Part shown: one piece after another, positions 20,134 to 28,083 of the stretch
Numbering within the stretch: the stretch's first letter is position 1
How the letters are laid out: every line of letters begins with the position of its first letter
DNA from: a virus
DNA length: 29,982 bases
IMG/VR virus record: IMGVR_UViG_3300042509_000299
Coordinates: 1 to 29,982 of that record
Strand: one strand, 5' to 3'
Translations under genes and position numbers: made by a program
Notes under the pieces: generated by a model
The model's database searches: none
Told to the model about the DNA's origin: nothing
Seen by the model: only the letters and a program-made list of their open reading frames with translations

Positions 20134-21828
20134 TTATCCTAATGTAGCGTTGTTTACTATGTTTCTATTTAAACTTTGTGCAGATGTTACGTTACTTGCA
20201 ACTACATAAGCTTGTACAGGTGCAGCACCTTGATCGTTCATAACTTGTGCTATTTGATTTGCACCACCAGTACCAACTACATTGAAACTTGGGGCAGCAG
20301 GAGCACTTCCTCCTCCACCACCGCTGCCTACATCAGCACCACCAGCACCACCACCGCCACCACCAAGAGCAGCTAAACCTTTAGCAGTACCAGCAATATT
20401 TGCAGCGATCCCAATACCTGCGTTTATTTTGTTCATTACTATTTCAGTAGCAGCTAAAGCAGCACCTCCTGGAAGTAAAGCATATTTCAATCTAGCAGCA
20501 GCATTTGCAGCTTGAGTATTAATTATAATTTTAGAAATACCAATAGCACTTTCAGCAATTAAAGCAGCTTTTTGTAAACCTTTATTATTTTCACCCATAG
20601 ATTTAATTAAACCTATAAAACCTTCGGCAGCTTGTAATTGACTTTGTTGAATATTTTTTTTGGCTTCTGCTACTCCTTTTTCTCTATCAATATCTTCTTG
20701 TGCTTTTTTGTCTTTAGCAGCTTTTTCCGCTTCATCTTTTGTCTTTTGTTTTTCGGCAGCTTCAGCATCCGCTTTGTCTTTTAATTCTTGGTTTAAAGTA
20801 GCATACTTTTCATTGTATAAAGCCATTAAATTAGCTTTCTCATTTTCGGTTTTAGCTATTCTATTTATTTCTTCTAAATCTCTTTGAGCTTGTAAATCTA
20901 ACTTTTGTTTATCTGTTTTAGCATTCATATTTAGTAATTCATCTAAATATCTTTGCTCTAAATCTAATTCAGCTTTCTTTCTATCTTCTTCTGCTTTTCT
21001 AGCTTCATCTGCTTTTCTTTTTCTTTCTTCTGCTGCTTTTTGTGCAGCTTCTTGTTGTTTCTTAGCTAATTCATCTTGGTGTTTTTGTTGTTCTTCTCTA
21101 CGCTTAGCAAGTTCTTCTTTTTCAGATTTAGTTTGTTCTTTACTTCCTTTATCAAATCTTTTATAAGCATCTTCTCCACTTTTTACAGCGTTTTTAAAAC
21201 TATCTTTCATTTGGTTAAACCCTTCTTTAGCTGCATCAAAATCTAAGGTAACAATACCTTTCATCATTTTAATATATCCACCACCAGCTTCTTTTACATA
21301 AGTAAATAAACCAACAAGCCCAGAATAAAATAAACCAATACCTTGTGTAATATATGGTAAAGCTTTCATAGCTAAATCCATAAAAGAATCTAATAATGGT
21401 TCTAATGCTCTAAATATACCACCAAGTATTTTTTCAAAACCTTCCATTAAAGGTTTTAATTTCTTCATAGCGTTATCGTTCTGTGAAAAAGCAGCAGCCA
21501 TACCACTAATAGCCGCTACTATAATTCCAATAACAGAAGCTTTTAAAGCGCCGTTAAAAGAAGAAAATGTTTGTTCTGTACTTCTAATTCCTTTACCTAA
21601 CATTCCTAATGGACCAGAAGCATTTTCCAAATATCCTGCCCAATCATCAGACGTTTTACTAGCGTCTTTAATGCTATCGTCTAAATCTCTAATTTGTTGA
21701 GATAATTTATTAAATTCAGCACTACCTGCTGCAGTTTCTTTTAATTGCCTTTTAAGCGATCTAAGATTTGCAATAGTAGGTTCTATATTACTATCTACAT
21801 TTAGATTTATTTGTTTTTCGATTGCCAT
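20134..21828 (-). CDS. Tape measure protein
   Basis: The 564-aa protein has the tape measure plan: an N-terminal helical part (LNVDSNIEPTIANLRSLKRQ), hydrophobic membrane-like stretches (about 95-115, SVIGIIVAAISGMAAAF, and 155-178), then a long charged coiled coil (about 235-405, Lys/Glu/Ala-rich), a second hydrophobic region, and a Gly-rich C-terminus (GGGGGGAGGADVGSGGGGG) before APSFNVVGTGG. The length would fix a fairly short tail, about 85 nm at 0.15 nm per residue. It overlaps the 52-aa gene by 22 bp. Confidence 0.85.
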   Translation of the reverse strand: MAIEKQINLNVDSNIEPTIANLRSLKRQLKETAAGSAEFNKLSQQIRDLDDSIKDASKTSDDWAGYLENASGPLGMLGKGIRSTEQTFSSFNGALKASVIGIIVAAISGMAAAFSQNDNAMKKLKPLMEGFEKILGGIFRALEPLLDSFMDLAMKALPYITQGIGLFYSGLVGLFTYVKEAGGGYIKMMKGIVTLDFDAAKEGFNQMKDSFKNAVKSGEDAYKRFDKGSKEQTKSEKEELAKRREEQQKHQDELAKKQQEAAQKAAEERKRKADEARKAEEDRKKAELDLEQRYLDELLNMNAKTDKQKLDLQAQRDLEEINRIAKTENEKANLMALYNEKYATLNQELKDKADAEAAEKQKTKDEAEKAAKDKKAQEDIDREKGVAEAKKNIQQSQLQAAEGFIGLIKSMGENNKGLQKAALIAESAIGISKIIINTQAANAAARLKYALLPGGAALAATEIVMNKINAGIGIAANIAGTAKGLAALGGGGGGAGGADVGSGGGGGSAPAAPSFNVVGTGGANQIAQVMNDQGAAPVQAYVVASNVTSAQSLNRNIVNNATLG

Positions 21829-21965
21829 TTTAATTTTCTTTTGATTTGTCTATATCCTTGTTTGAATGTACTAGGTAATTCGTTTTTACCTTTTGCAATT
21901 TCTATATTTTCGCTAACTCCATAATGGTCTTGCAGTTGCAATAATTGAATTATATTTTTAAGCAT
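21807..21965 (-). CDS. 52-aa basic protein before tape measure
   Basis: The frame MLKNIIQLLQLQDHYGVSEN continues to a basic C-terminus (STFKQGYRQIKRKLKWQSKNK). It overlaps the end of the 824-aa tail gene by 8 bp and the start of the tape measure gene by 22 bp, filling a 129-bp gap. It could help tape measure folding, but no family is recognised. It is supported by packing and by a natural-looking composition. Confidence 0.5.
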   Translation of the reverse strand: MLKNIIQLLQLQDHYGVSENIEIAKGKNELPSTFKQGYRQIKRKLKWQSKNK

Positions 21966-24432
21966 TTTGTATAATGTTTATGTATTGTTTAAAATCAGGG
22001 TTATGATATGTAATTTCTATTTCTTTATAAGCTACATCACCTGTAGTATTATCATCAATAGGTACTATAAAAGTACCATCTGCAGTATTACCTCTAGCAG
22101 CAAACGCTGTAGGATTATATTCTACATCGTATTCTTCACTATCTAATTTTAAAATAGTAACTTCTAAATCTTGTGCTGTATTATCTATATAAAATGTTTC
22201 TTTTAAAGCGAATCTACCACCTACAGAAGTAGATACTGTTCTAAAATCAGATATTAATTCAAAATCAACTTCACCTGTAGTTAAATCAGTTGTAAATTGG
22301 TTTATAATATACTTTTTATCCTTATAAACTATTTTATCATTTAATTTAATATTTGATAATTCAGTAATAGGCATAATAGCTTTTAATTTAACTACTCTAC
22401 AACGAATATCGTATAAACCACTAATATAGTTTTGATACCATAATTTAAATAAAGAGTCCGAAGCTGGTAATGATGTTTGCCAACTTGATATCTCTTCTCC
22501 AAAGTTTAAACTTGCAATATCATTATTTAAAAATAATTCATTTGAAAACCTTTGATAGTTACTTAAATTATAATAAGTAGTACCTGTGTACATTTTAATG
22601 CTAGTACCTAAACTTTGTATATTATTTTTATACATTAAAATAGGTTTTGTCTTATATGGATTTAAATCTTTATCTATTAAAGAAGTAGTTTGAAAGTTAC
22701 CTGTTGTTGAGCGTTCCCACATAACATCTTCAAAAGGGGATTTTATTTCATAAGTTGTACTTTCATTTGACAAATCATCTTCATAAATTAAATCACCATA
22801 ATCGTATAATCTTTGAAATGTATTTCTAAAAAAGTTGTTTAATACATTCTCAGATTTTTCGTGGTTAAAAGTTAGCTTTTTAAATAACTTAGTTCTTTCT
22901 AAATCTACACTATCGTTAATTACATAACTATTAATATTTATATATTTTCCATAAGCGTAATAAAACTCTAAAGGTTCTAAATTAAATTCAGTTTCACTTG
23001 TAGCAGTTATAGTTAAATTAAATAGTTTTATTAATCCATTAAAAAAATCTACTACTTTCATATCAGGTACATAATCACCAATATTAATTATTTCTGCTGT
23101 AGATTGACTAGGGGATGAATAAAAATGAAGTGATTGCCAAAAACCAGTAGTAGTCCATCCAAACGGACCCAAATGAGGACCATTCATTAAACTATTAATT
23201 ACAAGTTGACAACTAAATGTAAAAGGGGATTCACTTTCTATTTCATAATAAAAGCTTTGATTTTCATCTAAAGGAAAATTTGCAGAAAAAGAATAATCGC
23301 AAGTTCCGTATTGGTTATTAAGTACTTGCCTTAAAGTTCCATTTGTATTTTTAATTTTTAATCTATATGGAATAGTACTATTGCTTACATTTATTATTAT
23401 TCTATATTCTTCGTTAAATTTTGTTACATATTGTTGATTTGTATATGTAGGAAAATAAGGGTTTAATAATAATTTTTTTACAGTAACATTATCAGTTGTT
23501 AAACTAAAACCATCAAAAGGAGTAGATGGAAAAGTAGCTGAAACTAGCGTATTAAAATCAACTTTAACAGGCGCTGTATAAACATTTTGTTCTTCTTTAC
23601 CTTTAAAATATAAATATAAATCCTTCCAATATGAAGTATCAAATAATGTACTTGTAAAAGTGATTTCATAGTGAGATTGCATAAAATCAAATATTTTACT
23701 CACAGGAATAGCAGGAAATAAATCAGTATAATCTATTGACTTAGCTAAACTACCACCTACAGAAACATCATTTGCACCACCTGTTAAATATTCATATTTA
23801 TTTTTATTCCCAACTAAAGGATAACTAACATTATCTACTATAGTGCCATCGATTCTTTGCCTAACCTGATCAAAGGTATAAGGGTGGTTTAAACTGCTAT
23901 AATTAAATATAGATAATTTGTCCTCTTTAAATAAGTCCTTTATTTGTTTTACCTTACCATAAAAAGTAACTGAAAAGCTTTCAACTCTATTATTTTTTTC
24001 GTTTGCTTTCTCTATTTGTATTTGACCTTTTTTAAATGGTATTGTATTTACTTCTATTATAGCATCGTATCTAACACGCTGATCGAAGCCATCGTTAACA
24101 GCGCTTTCATTCCAATAGTTAAATATTTGATTATTAGTTTTAGATGCAGGTACAGTAAAGCTTTGCGTGTAATCAGTAAATACCTTGCTTAAATCGTTTA
24201 CATTTTGAATAGATGAAGTTAAACTAATCTTCTCATCTTTAAATAAATCTATTCTTTTATAAACATCAGTATATTCAAAGTAACCACCTAAAGATTCTAC
24301 CCTACTTAACAAACAATTACCAGCTTCAAAAGTACCACCATCAGCTAAAACTCTAGCTTGAAAACTATCTACTAAATCTGCTGAAGCATCAGTGTACTCA
24401 TTGACCTTTATATATACTTCTACATTAACCAT
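21958..24432 (-). CDS. Large tail protein (distal tail/baseplate-like)
   Basis: This 824-aa protein has several parts. Residues 1-50 hold a small module (FQARVLADGGTFEAGNCLL) shared with the protein at 12700-12936. Then RIDLFKDEKISLTSSIQNVN, VFTDYTQSFTVPASKTNNQI and FKKGQIQIEKANEKNN follow a pattern familiar from Bacteroidota phage tail-tip proteins. The middle (about 200-650) is beta-rich and the C-terminus (about 690-824) looks like small beta domains (NIKLNDKIVYKDKKYIINQF). It is probably a tail-tip or baseplate hub component. It shares one base with the next gene upstream. Confidence 0.7.
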   Translation of the reverse strand: MVNVEVYIKVNEYTDASADLVDSFQARVLADGGTFEAGNCLLSRVESLGGYFEYTDVYKRIDLFKDEKISLTSSIQNVNDLSKVFTDYTQSFTVPASKTNNQIFNYWNESAVNDGFDQRVRYDAIIEVNTIPFKKGQIQIEKANEKNNRVESFSVTFYGKVKQIKDLFKEDKLSIFNYSSLNHPYTFDQVRQRIDGTIVDNVSYPLVGNKNKYEYLTGGANDVSVGGSLAKSIDYTDLFPAIPVSKIFDFMQSHYEITFTSTLFDTSYWKDLYLYFKGKEEQNVYTAPVKVDFNTLVSATFPSTPFDGFSLTTDNVTVKKLLLNPYFPTYTNQQYVTKFNEEYRIIINVSNSTIPYRLKIKNTNGTLRQVLNNQYGTCDYSFSANFPLDENQSFYYEIESESPFTFSCQLVINSLMNGPHLGPFGWTTTGFWQSLHFYSSPSQSTAEIINIGDYVPDMKVVDFFNGLIKLFNLTITATSETEFNLEPLEFYYAYGKYININSYVINDSVDLERTKLFKKLTFNHEKSENVLNNFFRNTFQRLYDYGDLIYEDDLSNESTTYEIKSPFEDVMWERSTTGNFQTTSLIDKDLNPYKTKPILMYKNNIQSLGTSIKMYTGTTYYNLSNYQRFSNELFLNNDIASLNFGEEISSWQTSLPASDSLFKLWYQNYISGLYDIRCRVVKLKAIMPITELSNIKLNDKIVYKDKKYIINQFTTDLTTGEVDFELISDFRTVSTSVGGRFALKETFYIDNTAQDLEVTILKLDSEEYDVEYNPTAFAARGNTADGTFIVPIDDNTTGDVAYKEIEITYHNPDFKQYINIIQNA

Positions 24433-25541
24433 TATACTACATTATTTATTAATGAACTTGCAACTTCAAACTCTAACTCGTAGTTAATTACTTTGTCGTT
24501 TAAATGTGTTTTAAATTGTTGTGAACTATTTTTTAAAACTACTGCTGAATTGATAGTTCCATCTGCTGATTTTAAAAAAAGGTTTTCAGATAAAAATATA
24601 TCTTGTATATTAATATTATCGGATTCTTTCATCCAACCTGTATTACATTTAATAGTTTTATTTCCGTTTTTATTAAATATTCTTTTTTGTCCGTTATCTT
24701 GGTCGTATGGAGTAACCCATTTGCCATTAAAAGTATTAGTGTTATATTCAGAACCTTTTACATTTATACTTTGTGTGCTATTCTTAAATAAAGTCATAGT
24801 TTGCTTACCACCTAATCTATTTATAAATTGTAATGCAAATGGATTATATTTTATTTCGCATTCAGGAGTTAAAATACAGCTATATAATATATTACCACCT
24901 AATGCAGTACTTTCAACTACAATAAATTCAGTACTAACTATTACTCCTGAAGTAGGTGCTACTACCATTGGTATTCTAAATTTTTCTACCCTATCGTAAT
25001 CTGCATTATTATAATTAATATATGAATTATAAACTACTAAATTACCATTATAAAGAGCAGTAGTATTATATTCTATTGAAAAATCTGATGCAGTATTTGG
25101 GAAGTCAATAATAAAATCTAAAGTAGGTATAGTATTGGCATTATAAAAATAACTTACTGCACTACCATAATTACCTAATATAGCACAAGATGTGTCGTTT
25201 GTATAATTGTAAACATTATAAGGATTATATCCATTAACTCCTACTAGATAATCGTTAAGTTCTTCTACCCAAGTAGTGCCATTGTTATAATAAGTAACAT
25301 AATGCACATTACAAGCACTAGATTGATTGTCAAAAGTACTAATGGCATCGTAAACAAAAGGACTTATATTATAATAGTTATAATATTGTGTGTTACTATA
25401 AGGCAACTTCTCTAAAGTTTTAGTTACTACAGTAGGTTCAATATATCCTACTCGCCAAATAGTTAACTCTATCTTACTTGCTGTTGCAACAAAATTCCCT
25501 GCTTGTATAATATAAGGGCTTCTACAATTAAATACTTTCAT
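24432..25541 (-). CDS. 369-aa tail protein of Bacteroidota phage type
   Basis: The N-terminus MKVFNCRSPYIIQAGNFVAT, then KIELTIWRVGY and LPYSNTQYYNYYNISPFVYD, follows a pattern I associate with tail proteins of Bacteroidota siphophages, next to the large tail-tip protein. The middle is rich in Tyr and Asn. The C-terminal third contains KNGNKTIKCNTGWMKESDNI and a beta-rich end. Function is not known beyond probable tail location. It starts 6 bp after the gp10-like gene. Confidence 0.65.
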   Translation of the reverse strand: MKVFNCRSPYIIQAGNFVATASKIELTIWRVGYIEPTVVTKTLEKLPYSNTQYYNYYNISPFVYDAISTFDNQSSACNVHYVTYYNNGTTWVEELNDYLVGVNGYNPYNVYNYTNDTSCAILGNYGSAVSYFYNANTIPTLDFIIDFPNTASDFSIEYNTTALYNGNLVVYNSYINYNNADYDRVEKFRIPMVVAPTSGVIVSTEFIVVESTALGGNILYSCILTPECEIKYNPFALQFINRLGGKQTMTLFKNSTQSINVKGSEYNTNTFNGKWVTPYDQDNGQKRIFNKNGNKTIKCNTGWMKESDNINIQDIFLSENLFLKSADGTINSAVVLKNSSQQFKTHLNDKVINYELEFEVASSLINNVV

Positions 25542-25547
25542 TTTATC

Positions 25548-26054
25548 TTAATCTTTTAGTGTATCGTTCATTAAATTTTCTACATCCAAACCAAACTTCT
25601 CTATTAATTCGCCTGGTAGGTTTTTAAATGCTGCTTCAAATGGTTTAGTAAAAAACAAACTTGGTTTAATACCATTCTTAAAAATAGCACTTCTAACTAA
25701 ATAACTAGTTTGCTGATAACTCATAAACTTGCCATCTGGTTTTCTAAATTGAAATCCTTTTCTAGTTACCCAATCAGTAATAGGTTTTGCAGGTGGCATT
25801 TTAGATTTATAACTAAATGGAGTGTTATATTTCTTTTTAGTACCACTAACCCCTTTGTCTTGAAATACCCCGTAATCTTCCATTGTAAAAGCTAACCTAA
25901 AACTATTTGGCCCTACTTCTACTTCGCTTCCTAAACTATCATAAAGTTTTTTATCTACATTCTTACCTAACCTAGTTAAGTTACTTCTTGATTGTTGTAT
26001 TACATACTTAGCAAAGTGGTTTAAATATTTATATGTTTCTTTTTGGTTTAACAT
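25548..26054 (-). CDS. HK97 gp10-like neck/tail completion protein
   Basis: The 168-aa protein shows the gp10-like pattern: an N-terminal helix (NHFAKYVIQQSRSNLTRLGK), a beta-sheet core with YGVFQDKGVSGTKKKYNTPF, KPITDWVTRKGFQFRKPDGK and SYLVRSAIFKNGIKPSLFF, and an end that describes the domain-closing segment (KPFEAAFKNLPGELIEKFG). The (I)GI-x-PS-x-FF motif is common in head-tail joining proteins. It overlaps the tail terminator-like gene by 7 bp. Confidence 0.72.
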   Translation of the reverse strand: MLNQKETYKYLNHFAKYVIQQSRSNLTRLGKNVDKKLYDSLGSEVEVGPNSFRLAFTMEDYGVFQDKGVSGTKKKYNTPFSYKSKMPPAKPITDWVTRKGFQFRKPDGKFMSYQQTSYLVRSAIFKNGIKPSLFFTKPFEAAFKNLPGELIEKFGLDVENLMNDTLKD

Positions 26055-26470
26055 ATAGTCATTTCATTTGAAACTATTATATCAAATGTAACTGCCCATC
26101 CTGCTAGATCGTTTTCAAATCTTTCAGTAAATGGTTCATAACTTGGATTGCCTGATAACTCATAGTTACCATCTCTTAAATCACCTCTATTAAGTAAATC
26201 TAAAACCCTTGTAGCTAATAAGTGCTGAGTATTCCAAATATCTACTTTATTATCGTTTTCTTTTTGATTAATAACATCCATACAAAGTAAGGTAACATTA
26301 AAAGAAATAACATTGCCTTGGTGTGTAGATGAGTTAATCATTATATGCGTTAAAGGAAATATAGTTCGTTTGTTTAAATCAACTTCGAATATATCTCCTT
26401 CGGTTACTGTATTACAAAAAGGTTCTGCTAATAAAGCATCCTTAATTGTTTGTATTAAATTATATATCAT
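26048..26470 (-). CDS. Probable tail terminator protein
   Basis: The 140-aa protein starts MIYNLIQTIKDALLAEPFCN. It contains TIFPLTHIMINSSTHQGNVI and ISFNVTLLCMDVINQ, then a C-terminal block ERFENDLAGWAVTFDIIVSN. Alternation of strands around one helix, and its place between the tail assembly chaperone and gp10-like protein, suit a tail terminator, which caps the tube. Its start overlaps by 11 bp the end of the -1 frame of the chaperone gene, which suggests coupled translation. Confidence 0.65.
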   Translation of the reverse strand: MIYNLIQTIKDALLAEPFCNTVTEGDIFEVDLNKRTIFPLTHIMINSSTHQGNVISFNVTLLCMDVINQKENDNKVDIWNTQHLLATRVLDLLNRGDLRDGNYELSGNPSYEPFTERFENDLAGWAVTFDIIVSNEMTIC

Positions 26471-26717
26471 ATTTTTTTAGCATTTGTGATTCTATTTCTT
26501 GTTTTTCTTTTTCAAATGTTAGGAATGTAAGTGCAGCTGTAAGCCGAAGTTTCGATACTTCATCAAATCTTCCAGCATCTCCTTTAGCGAGAGCATAGAA
26601 AGAGCTATACCATCCCCATTTAGATCCGAATTGTGCTTGTCTATCATAGCTTGTACCTGAGGATTCATCTCCAAATAATTCAGGGAAGAAATCAATAATT
26701 CGTTGCTTAAATTGTAA
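26460..26717 (-). CDS. Chaperone C-terminal extension reached by -1 frameshift
   Basis: This 85-codon frame has no start of its own. It follows the slippery T-run after codon 163 of the chaperone gene in the -1 frame and reads LQFKQRIIDFFPELFGDESS, later FGSKWGWYSSFYALAKGDAG, RFDEVSKLRL and TFEKEKQEIESQMLKK. The composition is that of a real protein, and the KWGWY...LAKGD...FDEV...FEKEK pattern is one I know from phage tail chaperone C-termini. The fused product would be 248 aa, 20 aa longer than the zero-frame product. The frame ends 11 bp inside the start of the next gene. Confidence 0.72.
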   Translation of the reverse strand, partial: LQFKQRIIDFFPELFGDESSGTSYDRQAQFGSKWGWYSSFYALAKGDAGRFDEVSKLRLTAALTFLTFEKEKQEIESQMLKKYDI

Positions 26718-27205
26718 AAAAAAACCATAGCACCTAAAACTACATCTAAAGGCATTTGCTTCATTACATCACAGTAAGTAATACTTCCGTTATAATCTTG
26801 TATTAAATATTTATCACCACTTTTATCTGTTATTGGTCTGTATAATACAGCCATAGCATTGTGCATTTTATCCCACTTACCAAAGTAGTTATCTAAGTCG
26901 CTAAACTCACCTAAAGTAATATCATCTAAGTTAGGAATAAAACCAAAGTTAGTATCACCCAATTTAAAGATAGGTTTAAGTTTGTAATCTACGCTAAACA
27001 TTTTATCTAAAGTTTCTATAATTTCGTTAACGTCTTTTAAAGGCATTAAGTCAACTAACTTTAAAGGTACATTACAAAATATCTCTATCATTTTCTGCTG
27101 TACAAAATTACTTTCTGGGTTGTTCTCCATAATAGACACAAACCTTTGATATTGCTCTAAGGTAATTTCATTTAAAGAAGTAGGTATAGTTATTTTGACC
27201 TGCAT
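26519..27205 (-). CDS. Tail assembly chaperone (gpG-like)
   Basis: The 228-aa zero-frame product starts MQVKITIPTSLNEITLEQYQ and includes FVQQKMIEIFCNVPLKLVDL, FGFIPNLDDITLGEFSDLD and AMAVLYRPI, a pattern I recognise from Bacteroidota phages at the head of the tail gene block. After residue 163 a nine-T run permits a -1 shift to a second frame. Without the shift it continues YNLSNELLISSLNYLEMN to LQLHLHS. Two products from one start, like lambda G and GT, would regulate tail assembly. Some homologues may use only one frame. Confidence 0.7.
   Translation of the reverse strand: MQVKITIPTSLNEITLEQYQRFVSIMENNPESNFVQQKMIEIFCNVPLKLVDLMPLKDVNEIIETLDKMFSVDYKLKPIFKLGDTNFGFIPNLDDITLGEFSDLDNYFGKWDKMHNAMAVLYRPITDKSGDKYLIQDYNGSITYCDVMKQMPLDVVLGAMVFFYNLSNELLISSLNYLEMNPQVQAMIDKHNSDLNGDGIALSMLSLKEMLEDLMKYRNFGLQLHLHS
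26716..26724 (-). other. Slippery nine-T run (frameshift site)
   Basis: In the minus strand the codons ATG GTT TTT TTT TAC contain a run of nine Ts at 26724-26716. A slip of one base back after the second TTT puts the ribosome in the open -1 frame. The run could also cause slippage by RNA polymerase. The downstream -1 frame stays open for 85 codons. Confidence 0.65.
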
Positions 27206-27247
27206 ATTTTATTTTAAAAATAATTAATTAAGTTATTTGTATAAAGC

Positions 27248-27273
27248 AAAAAAGGTAGCCATTTCTGACTACC
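27248..27273 (-). terminator. Intrinsic terminator closing the four-gene cassette
   Basis: On the minus strand GGTAG, a 10-nt loop and CTACC (arms 27269-27273 and 27254-27258) are followed by six Ts. It lies 27 bp after the 85-aa gene and separates the small-gene cassette from the tail genes. Confidence 0.75.
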
Positions 27274-27300
27274 CTTTCAAACCAAATTTAACCTAACTAA

Positions 27301-27558
27301 TTATGAAGCTCTTTCTCTATAGTGTAAATATAATTCACTTATTTTATTATTCAATTCCTGATCTTGTTTATATATTTGTTTGCCTTGTATCTTGCTTCCG
27401 TTTATGTTTATTTCTATCTTTACTTTGTTTATTTTTCTTCTACCTTCCATATAAAAATCTTGTAAGCAGATAGGATATATTGTAATACCATTTTCTATAC
27501 ACCATTTAAAAGCTTCCATTCTTTTATCGTAGTCCTTTAAGTATTCCCTCAATTTCAT
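27301..27558 (-). CDS. 85-aa hypothetical protein, last gene of cassette
   Basis: The protein starts MKLREYLKDYDKRMEAFKWC, continues ENGITIYPICLQDFYMEGRR, then a beta-like basic middle (INKVKIEININGSKIQGKQI) and a helical end. It overlaps the 80-aa gene by 35 bp, unusually deep. No family recognised. Because the cassette has an early-type promoter, an early or host-directed function is more likely than a structural one. Confidence 0.65.
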   Translation of the reverse strand: MKLREYLKDYDKRMEAFKWCIENGITIYPICLQDFYMEGRRKINKVKIEININGSKIQGKQIYKQDQELNNKISELYLHYRERAS

Positions 27559-27766
27559 TTGTCAATAGTATTTGATCGGTTGTTTTAAAATAATCTCTAA
27601 GCTTAGTTAGTTCTTTTCTAGTGCTAGATATTTTAGCTTCTAGTTCTTTAACATAATACTTAGCAGCATCTGATTCGTTATCTTGGTTATTCCAAAATGC
27701 ATCCTCTTTACTTGGATCGTAAATCATTTCGTGTTCTTCTGTAGGGTCTCTATAAAATGTTATCAT
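27524..27766 (-). CDS. 80-aa hypothetical protein with coiled coil
   Basis: An acidic start (DPTEEHEMIYDPSKEDAFWN) is followed by a coiled-coil-like helix (KYYVKELEAKISSTRKELTK, about residues 37-56) and a short C-terminal helix. Its ATG overlaps the TGA of the 29-aa gene (ATGA). Unknown family; part of the early cassette. Confidence 0.65.
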   Translation of the reverse strand: MITFYRDPTEEHEMIYDPSKEDAFWNNQDNESDAAKYYVKELEAKISSTRKELTKLRDYFKTTDQILLTNEIEGILKGLR

Positions 27767-27852
27767 ATTCTAGCTATTTGAATTATTACATAGATTAAAA
27801 CTAAATAAGCAAATGTAAGCTGTGGTCTTTTGTTCTGTAAAAAGTATTTCAT
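27763..27852 (-). CDS. 29-aa single-pass membrane peptide
   Basis: The frame MKYFLQNKRPQLTFAYLVLI continues YVIIQIARI. One membrane segment is visible (about residues 12-28) after a basic N-terminus, so it may sit in the inner membrane with the N-terminus in the cytoplasm. It is 9 bp after the 60-aa gene and ends in an ATGA overlap with the 80-aa gene. The packing supports it. Confidence 0.55.
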   Translation of the reverse strand: MKYFLQNKRPQLTFAYLVLIYVIIQIARI

Positions 27853-27861
27853 AGTGTTTTA

Positions 27862-28044
27862 TTAAAGTATGTCAATAGTTTGATTTTGTTCGTGGTTTAA
27901 ACCTTCGTAAAACTTCATTTCTTCTATTTCATTATTAACTATAGTTTCAATAATATAATTTGCTAAAAATAAATCTCTTTTATCTGCATCTTTAGGAAAT
28001 ACAGTAAGCCTAAATGTAATCGGGTAATTTTTTTTATTTTCCAT
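27862..28044 (-). CDS. 60-aa first gene of early cassette
   Basis: I chose the start MENKKNYPITFRLTVFPKDA at 28044. The frame is open up to an ATG at 28125, but that ATG lies upstream of the -7 element (28084-28091). The leader is A-rich. The protein has a beta-like start (YPITFRLTVF), then an acidic helix (LFLANYIIETIVNNEIEEMK). It resembles no family I know. First-gene position under the shared operator suggests early expression. Confidence 0.65.
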   Translation of the reverse strand: MENKKNYPITFRLTVFPKDADKRDLFLANYIIETIVNNEIEEMKFYEGLNHEQNQTIDIL

Positions 28045-28083
28045 AATGTTTGTTTTTTTGGTTGTTGTTTTATTTTTATACAG

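Noticed and set aside
20176-20515. Pro/Ala- and Thr/Ser-rich plus-strand frames
   Set aside because: They are the reverse of the Gly-rich C-terminus of the tape measure gene; composition alone explains them.
24493-24999. Open frame of 168 codons on the plus strand
   Set aside because: It lies wholly antisense to the well supported 369-aa tail gene, has a hydrophobic composition typical of reversed AT-rich coding sequence, and has no promoter or leader of the type used elsewhere.
27810-27817. TACATTTG element inside the 29-aa gene
   Set aside because: It lies within the small-gene cassette without a -33 element or operator, and the cassette already has a convincing promoter at 28084.
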